Shown here: positions 12,317 to 19,393 of the stretch, one piece after another
How the letters are laid out: the number at the start of each line of letters is the position of its first letter
Position numbering within the stretch: the first letter of the stretch is position 1
IMG/VR virus record: IMGVR_UViG_3300032523_000456
Span: 1 to 28,033 of that record
Length of the DNA stretch: 28,033 nt
DNA from: a virus
Direction: 5' to 3' (one strand)
Made by a program: the position numbers and the translations under genes
The notes under the pieces: model-generated
What the model was told of the DNA's origin: nothing
The model's input: the letters and a program-made list of their open reading frames with translations, nothing else
Databases searched by the model: none

Positions 12317-13078
12317 ATGCGCGGCGATAGTTCATTGGTAGAGCATCCGGTTCCACCGGAAAAAGGCGGTTCAATTCCGACCTCGCCGCTCCATTTCAAA
12401 AAAGGCCACTATGGGGTTCACCCCTTGGATAGGAAAATTGCGCAGAGCATATCTGTTGCCAACCATTACCTGCACAGAAAAGCACCATGCTCATTCGCGT
12501 TCGGTCTGTTTACGGAAGGCGTGATAGCCGGGGTTGTTCTTTACGGAACGCCAAGCAATCGTAATTTACGGACAGGTCTTTGCGGCCCAGACGAGGCAAG
12601 CAACGTGATAGAACTTACCCGCCTTTGGGTGAAAGACGGCGTCCCCAAAAACGCAGCAGGGTTTTTAATCACGCACAGTGTCAAGCAGGTAGATAAGGAA
12701 ATCGTGGTAAGCTACGCCGACCCATCGGTCGGACATATCGGGACCGTCTATCAAGCTGCTGGCTGGATATACACAGGGGTGGGGGCCAAGCGCCCAGAAT
12801 ACACAATTCGCGGTCTTGAACATATGCACAAGCAAAGCATTTTTGACAGTCTTGGACGCGGAAAAAGAGAAAAGCACGGTTCTCAAGTCGCAGAGTTGCG
12901 TGAGAAATATGGCGACCGCCTAATCATAGGCGAGCAGATTAGAAAGCACAGGTATGTGCTTATTCGCGGCGTTCGTAGAAAAGAGCTAATACAAAAATTA
13001 CGGTATCCAGTACAGCCGTATCCCAAACGTCTCGAACAACACGACGACAGGTTTAAGCGCGGCCTTGATTTAGTGTAG
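12317..13078 (+). CDS. Mom-like DNA-modification acyltransferase 1
   Basis: 253 residues from ATG 12317 (RBS GAGGACACC). The first ~26 residues are encoded by a tRNA-like sequence (GDSSLVEHPVPPEKGGSIPT). The conserved part is GNAT-like: AFGLFTEGVIAGVVLYGTP, IELTRLWVKDGVPKNAAGFL, then VVSYADPSVGHIG and VYQAAGWIYTG. This matches the Mom family; phage Mu Mom turns adenine into N6-carbamoylmethyladenine and blocks restriction. Base composition is clearly more AT-rich than the neighbouring polymerase gene, suggesting later acquisition. If the tRNA region is not translated, an in-frame TTG at 12425 is an alternative start. Confidence 0.75.
   Translation: MRGDSSLVEHPVPPEKGGSIPTSPLHFKKGHYGVHPLDRKIAQSISVANHYLHRKAPCSFAFGLFTEGVIAGVVLYGTPSNRNLRTGLCGPDEASNVIELTRLWVKDGVPKNAAGFLITHSVKQVDKEIVVSYADPSVGHIGTVYQAAGWIYTGVGAKRPEYTIRGLEHMHKQSIFDSLGRGKREKHGSQVAELREKYGDRLIIGEQIRKHRYVLIRGVRRKELIQKLRYPVQPYPKRLEQHDDRFKRGLDLV
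12321..12393 (+). tRNA. tRNA-Gly(UCC)-like sequence, structurally irregular
   Basis: Acceptor stem GCGGCGA (12321-12327) pairs fully with TCGCCGC (12383-12389), followed by T and an encoded CCA (12391-12393). D-arm GTTC/GAGC with loop ATTGGTA is standard. The anticodon loop GTTCCAC gives UCC (Gly), with U73 as expected for tRNA-Gly, but the anticodon stem has only 4 pairs (TCCG/CGGA). The T-arm has the TTCAATT loop on GGCGG/CCG-A-CC, with one bulged A. It is thus either a degenerate or unusual tRNA. It lies wholly inside the reading frame of the Mom-like gene. Confidence 0.6.
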
Positions 13079-13094
13079 AGTTACGAGGACACCT

Positions 13095-15050
13095 GTGGAC
13101 ACGCTCTATCTCGATCTGGAAACGTACAGCGACGTGCCGATAACGCACGGCACGCACGCCTATGCAGAGAAGGCAGAGGTGTTACTGACCGCGATGCAGT
13201 GGAACGACGAACCGATCAAGGTTTGGGAAGAGTTCGACAGCCGCCACGTCCAGTTCATGGTGGACAGCGCCGACAAGATCGTCATCCACAATAGCGCCTT
13301 TGACCGCACCGTCCTGCGCCACTGCGGCGTCAACGTGCCCGCCGAGAAGATCGAAGACACGATGGTCATGGCGCTGGCGCACAGCCTGCCGGGATCGCTG
13401 GGCCAGCTCTGCGACATCCTCAAGGTGCCGACGGATAAGGCCAAGGACAAGGAGGGCAAGAAGCTAATCAATCTGTTCTGCAAGCCCCGCCCCAAGAACG
13501 TGAAGCTGCGCCGCGCCACTGCGCAGACGCATCCCGAGGAGTGGCAGGCGTTCTGCGCCTACGCCCGCAGCGACATCACGGCCATGCGCGAAGTGTACAA
13601 GCTCCTGCCGCGCTGGAACTGGACACCGTCTGAGCGCCGCCTGTGGCTGCTCGACCAGACCATCAATGATCGTGGCATTGCCGTGGACGTGGATCTGGCG
13701 CGTGCCGCCCTGCGCGCCGCAGACCGCAGCGGCGTCGATCTGGCGCGCCGCTCTAACGACCTGACGGATGGCGGCGTGAAGTCCACGACGCAGCGAGACG
13801 TGCTGAAGCAGTACATCGGCAGCGAGCACGGCGTGGAGATGGTTGACCTTACCAAGGGCACGGTGACGGACATGCTCAAGCATGGCGGCCTTGACCCAGA
13901 CCTGCGTGAATTGCTCGTCATACGCCAGCAGGCGTCCGCCACAAGCCCCGCCAAGTACCGCACCCTTCTGCATGGCGTGTCTGCCGACGGGCGTCTGCGT
14001 GGCACGTTGCAGTTCTGCGGTGCCATGCGCACGGGACGTTGGGGAGGCCGTCTGTTCCAGCCCCAGAACCTGCCCCGCCCGACGATGAAGCAGGCGGTGA
14101 TCGAGGCGGGCATCGCAGCCATGAAACTCAACTGCGAAGATCTGGTCGTCGATAACGTCATGGAGCTGTGCGCCTCCGCCGTGCGCGGATCGCTGGTGGC
14201 GTCCCCCGGCAAGAAGCTGGTGATATCCGATTTGAGCAACATCGAGGGGCGCGTCGCGGCGTGGATCGCCGGGGAGGACTGGAAGCTCGACGCCTTCAAG
14301 GCCTACGATAAGAGCAAGTCCGAACTGGACGACATCTACGTGCAGGCCTACGCCAAGGCCTTCGGTGTCACGCCTGAGCAGGTGCTGGACAACAAGAAGC
14401 AAGGCGACGGCATGATGCGCCAGTTAGGCAAGATCATGGAGCTGGCGCTGGGCTTCGGGGGCAGCATCGGCGCATTCAGCACGATGGCGAAGCTCTACGG
14501 CGTCGAACTGCCCGAGGAGGAGATCGTGCGCATCGTCAAGGCGTGGCGCAAGGCGCACTCGCGCATCGTCTCCTACTGGTATGATCTGGAGAGCGCCGTG
14601 CGCTGGGCCATGAACTCTCCCGGAGAGCGCAGCAAGCTGCGCGACATTGAGATCGACGTGGTAGACGGCTGGCTGCGCGTGCGCCTGCCGTCTGGGCGCT
14701 ACCTGTGTTATCCTAACGTCGGCAAGAACGACGACAACGAGATCGTCTACGACGGCGTCAATCAATACACGCGCAAGTGGGAGCGGATCAAAACCTACGG
14801 CGGGAAACTGTTCGAGAACATCGTGCAGGCCACGGCGCGAGACGTGCTGGCGCACGGCATGATCGGCGCGGAGAAGGCGGGCTATCCGGTTTGTCTACAC
14901 GTGCACGATGAGTTGATCACAGAGGTGCCGGACGACGCAGACTACACGGTGGCGGGCTTGTCGCGTATAATGGGCAGCGCCATGCCGTGGAGCGCAGGCC
15001 TGCCATTGGCTGCGGCGGGCTTCGAGACACACAGATACAGAAAGGATTGA
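13095..15050 (+). CDS. polA-like: family A DNA polymerase with 3'-5' exonuclease
   Basis: 651 residues from GTG 13095 (RBS ACGAGGACACCT). Exonuclease domain: ExoI LDLET (D7, E9), ExoII HNSAFD (N66, D70), ExoIII YARSD (D160). Polymerase: motif A SDLSNIEGR (D379), motif B R442-x3-K446 in RQLGKIMELALGFGG, motif C HVHDELI (H604, D605). All catalytic residues are present, so it is the replicative polymerase. No 5'-3' exonuclease domain. At the position of E. coli Phe762 it has Leu (L450). It lies between two Mom-like genes with the VRR-NUC and SNF2 genes downstream, the usual order of this replication module. Confidence 0.93.
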   Translation: MDTLYLDLETYSDVPITHGTHAYAEKAEVLLTAMQWNDEPIKVWEEFDSRHVQFMVDSADKIVIHNSAFDRTVLRHCGVNVPAEKIEDTMVMALAHSLPGSLGQLCDILKVPTDKAKDKEGKKLINLFCKPRPKNVKLRRATAQTHPEEWQAFCAYARSDITAMREVYKLLPRWNWTPSERRLWLLDQTINDRGIAVDVDLARAALRAADRSGVDLARRSNDLTDGGVKSTTQRDVLKQYIGSEHGVEMVDLTKGTVTDMLKHGGLDPDLRELLVIRQQASATSPAKYRTLLHGVSADGRLRGTLQFCGAMRTGRWGGRLFQPQNLPRPTMKQAVIEAGIAAMKLNCEDLVVDNVMELCASAVRGSLVASPGKKLVISDLSNIEGRVAAWIAGEDWKLDAFKAYDKSKSELDDIYVQAYAKAFGVTPEQVLDNKKQGDGMMRQLGKIMELALGFGGSIGAFSTMAKLYGVELPEEEIVRIVKAWRKAHSRIVSYWYDLESAVRWAMNSPGERSKLRDIEIDVVDGWLRVRLPSGRYLCYPNVGKNDDNEIVYDGVNQYTRKWERIKTYGGKLFENIVQATARDVLAHGMIGAEKAGYPVCLHVHDELITEVPDDADYTVAGLSRIMGSAMPWSAGLPLAAAGFETHRYRKD

Positions 15051-15051
15051 C

Positions 15052-15375
15052 ATGACCCCCGAAGGCAAGATCGAGGCATATTTGAAAAAGCGCGTGCTGG
15101 CGGCTGGCGGGCGTATCCGCAAGCTGTCGTGGCCGGGGCATCGCGGCGCGCCGGATCGTATGATCTGGTATCCGCCTGCGCTGGATCACCTTAGTTTGCG
15201 TCCTGACATGGTTTTCGTGGAAGTCAAAGCCCCCGGCAAAAGGGCTACCAAACAGCAATCGCGCGAAATCTGTAAGCTGATCGCAGACGGCTTCCCCGTG
15301 TACGTTGTGAACTGCAAGGAAGACGTGGAGCGCCTGCTGCGCGACAGAAACTGGCTTCCGCGCGGGAAGAGATGA
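15052..15375 (+). CDS. VRR-NUC domain nuclease
   Basis: 107 residues, a stand-alone VRR-NUC domain of the PD-(D/E)XK superfamily. Catalytic set: RGAPDRM (D35), FVEVKAPGK (E57, K59) and KQQSRE (Q68-Q69). Stand-alone phage VRR-NUC proteins are structure-specific nucleases, active for example on Holliday junctions, and probably resolve replication or recombination intermediates. ATG 15052 starts one base after the polymerase stop, and its own stop overlaps the next gene (ATGA). Confidence 0.9.
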   Translation: MTPEGKIEAYLKKRVLAAGGRIRKLSWPGHRGAPDRMIWYPPALDHLSLRPDMVFVEVKAPGKRATKQQSREICKLIADGFPVYVVNCKEDVERLLRDRNWLPRGKR

Positions 15376-16058
15376 CCCGCACCTTCGCTCTGATCGAGAC
15401 CGACAAGAAAGCCGCCGCAGCTTGGTTCGCGCTGTACCACTACACCGGAACCTGCGGCGGCACGCGCTTCTTCTCTTGGAGCGACGGCGACCAGCGGCTG
15501 GCAATGGTAGCTATCGGCAAAGGTGGGAACCGCTACGGTGTCGGCGACAAGTTCGGCCTGCTGACTTGGAAAGGCGATCTGGAGATAACGCGCGTGGCCT
15601 GCAGCCCAGACGCCCCGAAAAACACCGCGTCCAAGGCGGTGAGCGAAGTGCTACGCACGTTAGCGGCCGAAGGCTATCAGTGGATCTTCACCTACGCCGA
15701 CAGCGCGCAGGGTCATCACGGCGGCATATATCAGGCGCTCAACGGCATCTACGTCGGCACCGACGCGAAGCAGTGGGTCAACTTTGAGATGGACGGAAAG
15801 CGCATCTCTAAGCGGGCTGTGAGCGGCCGTTTCGGTCACACGCGCTGGCCCGAAGTGGCCGAGATCGCCGCAAGCGCCGGGCATGTCTTGAAGCGCGTGC
15901 CGTGGAAGCCGAAGCTGACTTACATCATACCCATCGCCGCCGACCGCCGGGATCGGCGCGCGATCACCCGAACACTGGCGTCCGTTGCGTTGCCTTACGT
16001 CAAGCGCGGCGAGACCGTCGCCCCAACGAAATACCGCAACCACAGGCCCAAGGTATGA
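15372..16058 (+). CDS. Mom-like DNA-modification acyltransferase 2
   Basis: 228 residues; ATG 15372 overlaps the VRR-NUC stop. N-terminal ALYHYTGTCGGTRFFSWSDG and LAMVAIGKGG, then LEITRVACSPDAPKNTASKA and TYADSAQGHHGGIYQALNGIY parallel the Mom-like gene at 12317 motif by motif: E-L/I-T-R, A/P-K-N, Y-A-D-x-x-x-G-H-x-G-x-x-Y-Q-A. Predicted to acylate adenines in phage DNA or a related base; the cofactor and target are unknown. The protein is divergent from the first copy, so the two may have different targets or act in sequence. Composition resembles its neighbours. A generic GNAT function is the alternative. Confidence 0.7.
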   Translation: MTRTFALIETDKKAAAAWFALYHYTGTCGGTRFFSWSDGDQRLAMVAIGKGGNRYGVGDKFGLLTWKGDLEITRVACSPDAPKNTASKAVSEVLRTLAAEGYQWIFTYADSAQGHHGGIYQALNGIYVGTDAKQWVNFEMDGKRISKRAVSGRFGHTRWPEVAEIAASAGHVLKRVPWKPKLTYIIPIAADRRDRRAITRTLASVALPYVKRGETVAPTKYRNHRPKV

Positions 16059-18382
16059 CCCGCACCTTCGAGCCACACGACTACCAGCGCGACGCCATGC
16101 GCCACCTGCACGCCAACCCGCGTGCGGCGCTGTGGATGCCGATGGGAGGCGGCAAGACCGTCGCCACACTGACGGCCCTGAACGATCTGAACCTGACAGA
16201 GGATGTCTTCCCGGCGCTGGTGCTGGCACCACTGCGCGTGGCGCGCACGGTGTGGCCCGTGGAGGTGCAGAAGTGGGCGCACCTCAACCACCTGACCACC
16301 ACGATCGTCACGGGCAGCGTCAAGCAGCGCGAGGCGGCCATCGCCAAGCCAGCAGACATCGTCTGCCTGAACTACGACAATCTCGTCTGGCTCGTGGAAT
16401 ACTACGGAGCGGACTGGCCCTTCAGGACGGTGATCGCGGACGAGGCCACGCGCCTGAAATCGTTCCGCCTGCGTCAGGGCAGCAAGCGCGCGGGCGCGCT
16501 GGGGCGCGTGGCGCACACGCACGTCAATCGCTTCATCCAACTGACGGGCACGCCGTCACCCAACGGCCTGAAGGATCTCTGGGGGCAGTCGTGGTTTTTA
16601 GATCGCGGCGTGCGACTGGGGCACAGCTTCACCGCCTTCAGCGATCGCTGGTTCCGGCAGGGGCGCGACGGTTACAGTCTGGAGCCCATGCCCCACGCGC
16701 AAGCCGAGATCGAAGGCAAGCTGCGCGACCTGTGCCTGACGGTCACCGGCCTGCAGGTGGACGAGCCGATCATCAACGAGATACAAGTCGAACTGCCTCC
16801 CACCGCGCGCGATATGTACCGCAGCATGGAAAAGGATATGTTCGCCCAGATCGCGCGGGACGGCGTGGAGGCGGTCAATGCCGCAGGGCGCACGAACAAG
16901 TGCCTAGCCGCCGGGACGGAGATACTGACACCCTCGGGCTGGAAAGCCATAGAGACGTGGTCCGAGGGCGACAAGCTGTGGGACGGGGTTGAGTGGGTAA
17001 GTGCATACAAACTTGTTTGCAACGGTTATATGCCCGTGGTAGAGTGCTGGGGCGTGTGGATGACGGCCGACCACCGTGTGTTTACGGAAAGTGGCTGGCA
17101 GCAAGCACGTGAGGTTCTGCGTGGCAAATCCGCCCAAAGATATGACAGGAAAGAAGTTTGGCTACCTGACGATACTAGCGCGCGCGGGTTCAGTGAAAGC
17201 AAAAAACAACTCGTCGGCGCGAGCGACGTGGCTGGCGGCGTGCGTCTGCGGGCGCAAGATCGTCGCGCAGGGCGTGAACTTGCGCAACAGCAACCGAGGT
17301 GTGCTGAAGTCGTGCGGGTGCCGCAGAGGGGAGATGCTGGTCGAGGCGTGGGGAAGCCACGGCATGACGCACCACCCAGCGTGGACGACGTGGCGCAACA
17401 TGAAATCCCGTTGCGCAAATCCGAAAGACAAAGATTGGAAAAACTACGGGGCGCGTGGGATCGCGGTGTGTACGCGCTGGCAAAAAACTTTCGACAATTT
17501 CTGGGCGGACATGAGCGAGACATACCGTTCTGGCTTGACACTGGAGCGTGTAGACGTGGACAAAAACTACACGAAAGCGAACTGCCGCTGGGCGACACGT
17601 CGAGAACAAGGGAACAACACGCGGTTCAACGTAGTGATAAAAACCCCGAAAGGGCGCATGACGGTGGCGCAGGCGGCGCGCGCCTTTGGCCTGAAACCGA
17701 TAACGATATACGCGCGCATAGCGCGGGGCTGGGCGGAGAGCCGTCTGCTGATTGCGCCTATGCGCTAGTCTACGACATCGTCAATGCGGGGCCGCGTCAC
17801 AGATTTACGGTGCGTGGAAAAGACGGCACGCCGTTTCTGGCACATAATTGCCTCCAGTTGGCTAACGGGGCGATCTACTTGAGCGAGGAAGAGGAGCGCG
17901 GCCAGTGGCGCGAGGTTCACGACGCCAAGCTGGAGGCGTTGGAGAGCATCATCGAAGAGGCTAACGGCGCGCCCGTGCTGGTGGCGTATAACTTCAAGTC
18001 CGACCTGACGCGGCTGCAGAAAGCGTTCCCCAAGGCGCGCGTGCTGGACAGCAACCCGCAGACCATAGACGACTGGAACGCAGGCAAGATCGATCTGCTC
18101 TTTGCACATCCGGCGTCCGCTGGGCACGGCCTGAACCTAGCCGAGGGCGGCAACATCCTCGTCTTTTTCGGCGTGAACTGGAACCTAGAGGAGCATCAGC
18201 AGATCATCGAGCGCATCGGCCCGATGCGCCAGAAGCAGGCCGGTCTGGACAGGCCCGTGTTCGTGCACCTGATACTGGCGCGGGCGACGGTGGACTACAT
18301 GGTGCTGGACAGGTTGCGCGGCAAGCGCAGCGTGCAGGACATCCTGCTGGAGGCGATGAAGCGCCGCGCGCAGGGTGTTTGA
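16055..18382 (+). CDS. SNF2-type helicase interrupted by an in-frame intein
   Basis: 775-residue precursor; start ATG 16055 (ATGA overlap), not the longer frame from 15902. N-extein (282 residues): FEPHDYQRDAM (Q motif), Walker A GGGKT (31-35), DEAT box (129-132), TGTPSPN (164-170). C-extein (177 residues): helicase C with HPASAGHGLNLAEG and QIIERIGPMRQ. Excising 16901-17848 joins RTNK to CLQLANGAIY, the normal continuous motif, giving a 459-residue helicase, the usual length for phage SNF2 helicases of this replication module. The role is probably DNA remodelling during replication or recombination. Activity depends on splicing. Confidence 0.88.
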   Translation: MTRTFEPHDYQRDAMRHLHANPRAALWMPMGGGKTVATLTALNDLNLTEDVFPALVLAPLRVARTVWPVEVQKWAHLNHLTTTIVTGSVKQREAAIAKPADIVCLNYDNLVWLVEYYGADWPFRTVIADEATRLKSFRLRQGSKRAGALGRVAHTHVNRFIQLTGTPSPNGLKDLWGQSWFLDRGVRLGHSFTAFSDRWFRQGRDGYSLEPMPHAQAEIEGKLRDLCLTVTGLQVDEPIINEIQVELPPTARDMYRSMEKDMFAQIARDGVEAVNAAGRTNKCLAAGTEILTPSGWKAIETWSEGDKLWDGVEWVSAYKLVCNGYMPVVECWGVWMTADHRVFTESGWQQAREVLRGKSAQRYDRKEVWLPDDTSARGFSESKKQLVGASDVAGGVRLRAQDRRAGRELAQQQPRCAEVVRVPQRGDAGRGVGKPRHDAPPSVDDVAQHEIPLRKSERQRLEKLRGAWDRGVYALAKNFRQFLGGHERDIPFWLDTGACRRGQKLHESELPLGDTSRTREQHAVQRSDKNPERAHDGGAGGARLWPETDNDIRAHSAGLGGEPSADCAYALVYDIVNAGPRHRFTVRGKDGTPFLAHNCLQLANGAIYLSEEEERGQWREVHDAKLEALESIIEEANGAPVLVAYNFKSDLTRLQKAFPKARVLDSNPQTIDDWNAGKIDLLFAHPASAGHGLNLAEGGNILVFFGVNWNLEEHQQIIERIGPMRQKQAGLDRPVFVHLILARATVDYMVLDRLRGKRSVQDILLEAMKRRAQGV
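16901..17848 (+). mobile_element. intein in the SNF2 helicase, 316 residues
   Basis: Hint-domain signatures: block A CLAAGTEILTPSGWKAIE starting with Cys 1 (TGC 16901); block B MTADHRVF (T-x-x-H); block F YALVYDIVNAGPRHRFTV; block G PFLAHN followed by Cys +1 (TGC 17849). All splicing residues (C1, block-B T and H, penultimate H, terminal N, +1 C) are present, so it should splice. The middle, about 17121-17755 in this frame, has no recognisable domain and is Arg-rich; that stretch encodes a homing endonuclease in the other frame instead. The length is a multiple of three and the frame is fully open. Confidence 0.87.
17121..17768 (+). CDS. HNH-type homing endonuclease nested out of frame in the intein
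   Basis: 215 residues, one base ahead of the intein frame. Start GTG 17121 with GAGG 6 bases upstream; ATG 17142 is the alternative; TAG 17766-17768. DMTGKKFGYLTIL opens a zinc module (C41-x-C43, C65-x-C67), then WTTWRNMKSRCANP, NYGARGIAVCTRW, GLTLERVDVDKNYTKANCRW, ATRREQGNN, characteristic of a phage HNH-like homing endonuclease family, and a C-terminal HTH (TVAQAARAFGLKPITIYARI). It presumably cuts intein-less helicase alleles to spread the element. The intein frame over this interval shows no domain, so this is the frame under protein-level constraint. Confidence 0.8.
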   Translation: MANPPKDMTGKKFGYLTILARAGSVKAKNNSSARATWLAACVCGRKIVAQGVNLRNSNRGVLKSCGCRRGEMLVEAWGSHGMTHHPAWTTWRNMKSRCANPKDKDWKNYGARGIAVCTRWQKTFDNFWADMSETYRSGLTLERVDVDKNYTKANCRWATRREQGNNTRFNVVIKTPKGRMTVAQAARAFGLKPITIYARIARGWAESRLLIAPMR

Positions 18383-18420
18383 CATCCCCGCAGATATGTG
18401 TATACTGTCTGACGCAACGA
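18379..18420 (+). promoter_or_regulatory. promoter and leader cassette, copy 5 (best -35)
   Basis: TTGACA (18379-18384), 16-base spacer containing AGATATGTG, TATACT (18401-18406), 7 bases, GCAACGA (18414-18420), then AAGGAC before ATG 18435. The -35 lies in the last codons of the helicase gene. It should start a strong separate transcript for the genes at 18435-20016. Confidence 0.75.
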
Positions 18421-18434
18421 ATAAGGACAGCCAC

Positions 18435-19184
18435 ATGATTAAGCTGAAAGCTCCCGTCAATACCGGCAATCGCTACTGCGGCCCGGCCGTCATCTCGGCC
18501 CTCACGGGCATCGGCACCGCCGACGCGGCTACGATCATCCGCAGCGTCACGAGGCAGAAGTACGTCAAGGGCACATCCACCTACGGCTGTCTGCAGACGC
18601 TGCGCCTGCTCGGTGTCAGCAGCGAGCGCGTTCCGCTGCCCGCCAAGAGGCCGACACTGGCTGGGTGGTTGAGATCCACAAAGGCGATACGCACCGCAGG
18701 CCGTGTGTTCCTGCTTGTGGCGGGCAACCATTGGCAGATCGTTAGCGGCCGCCGCTACACGTGCGGCATCGTGGAGGCCGTGGTGTCTGTGCGCGACGCG
18801 CGCGTCAAGCGTCGTGCGCGTGTGACAGAGGTGTACGAGGTTGACAACAACCTTCTGCCCACGCTGGCCCCGAGTGTGTTGGGCGCGAAGAAGGAGAGAG
18901 CAAAGCGGACCAATGCGCACGCATCGGCGCGGAGCAAGGCTAAGGCTCTGGCGAAGACGATCGGCGTCGAGCTGGAGAAGCACTGGAGCGACGAGCGCGG
19001 CAGCGAGCCGGAGTATTGGGTCCACCCACCGGAGGGCATCAGCGACAGCGGCGAGAACGGCAACGATCCGTTTGAGGGCGACCATCTCGCCTTCGGCTGG
19101 CCTGAAGTGCTGCGCCGGGTGCAGGTCTATGCGAAAGCTGCCGCAGAACTAAAAACCTGTGACACGTTGGAGGAAACGAAATGA
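18435..19184 (+). CDS. papain-fold (peptidase C39-like) protein
   Basis: 249 residues from ATG 18435; the open frame from 18375 would include the promoter. NRYCGPAVISALTGIGTADA contains the nucleophile-type Cys at a helix start (residue ~14), VKGTSTYGCLQTLRLLG follows, and VAGNHWQIVSG has the His. This is the C39-like papain fold seen in some phage proteins of unknown role. The C-terminal half (residues ~130-249) is basic then acidic and not recognised. Likely a cysteine peptidase or deamidase-like enzyme acting in the host cytoplasm; no signal peptide. Driven by its own strong promoter. Confidence 0.62.
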   Translation: MIKLKAPVNTGNRYCGPAVISALTGIGTADAATIIRSVTRQKYVKGTSTYGCLQTLRLLGVSSERVPLPAKRPTLAGWLRSTKAIRTAGRVFLLVAGNHWQIVSGRRYTCGIVEAVVSVRDARVKRRARVTEVYEVDNNLLPTLAPSVLGAKKERAKRTNAHASARSKAKALAKTIGVELEKHWSDERGSEPEYWVHPPEGISDSGENGNDPFEGDHLAFGWPEVLRRVQVYAKAAAELKTCDTLEETK

Positions 19185-19393
19185 CCGACATGATTGAACG
19201 GGTGGCGCAAGCCATATTCGCTAAAGATCCCGAGAGTTTGTTTACCATACACCACGCGCGGGTCTACGCCCGCGCTGCCGTCGAGGCCATGCGGGAGCCT
19301 ACCGAGCGCATGAAAGAGGCGGGCTTTTGGGAAGGTTCAGCCAGCCCTAACAATTACCGCACCATGATCGACGCCGCGTTGGAGGAGCAATGA
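19181..19393 (+). CDS. small hypothetical protein
   Basis: 70 residues; ATG 19181 overlaps the previous stop (ATGA) and its own stop overlaps the next ATG. Helical: MTDMIERVAQAIFAKDPESL and ARVYARAAVEAMREPTERM, ending NNYRTMIDAALEEQ. The layout (ERVA-A-I ... ARAAIEAMREPT-M-AG ... W-MIDAAL) matches a small protein found repeatedly in phages and proteobacterial prophages, of unknown function. GAGGAAACG serves as ribosome-binding site. Confidence 0.68.
   Translation: MTDMIERVAQAIFAKDPESLFTIHHARVYARAAVEAMREPTERMKEAGFWEGSASPNNYRTMIDAALEEQ

Noticed and set aside
13464-14402. 312-residue minus-strand open frame opposite the DNA polymerase
   Set aside because: Shadow of the polymerase gene, Arg/His/Ala-rich with no motifs.
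15902-16054. Longer start for the SNF2 helicase
   Set aside because: The first 51 residues overlap the Mom-like gene in another frame and are not helicase-like; ATG 16055 gives the Q motif and an ATGA coupling.
16901-17848. Group I intron instead of an intein
   Set aside because: The frame is open throughout and carries Hint blocks A, B, F and G with C1, HN and +1 Cys; no intron core is needed to explain it.
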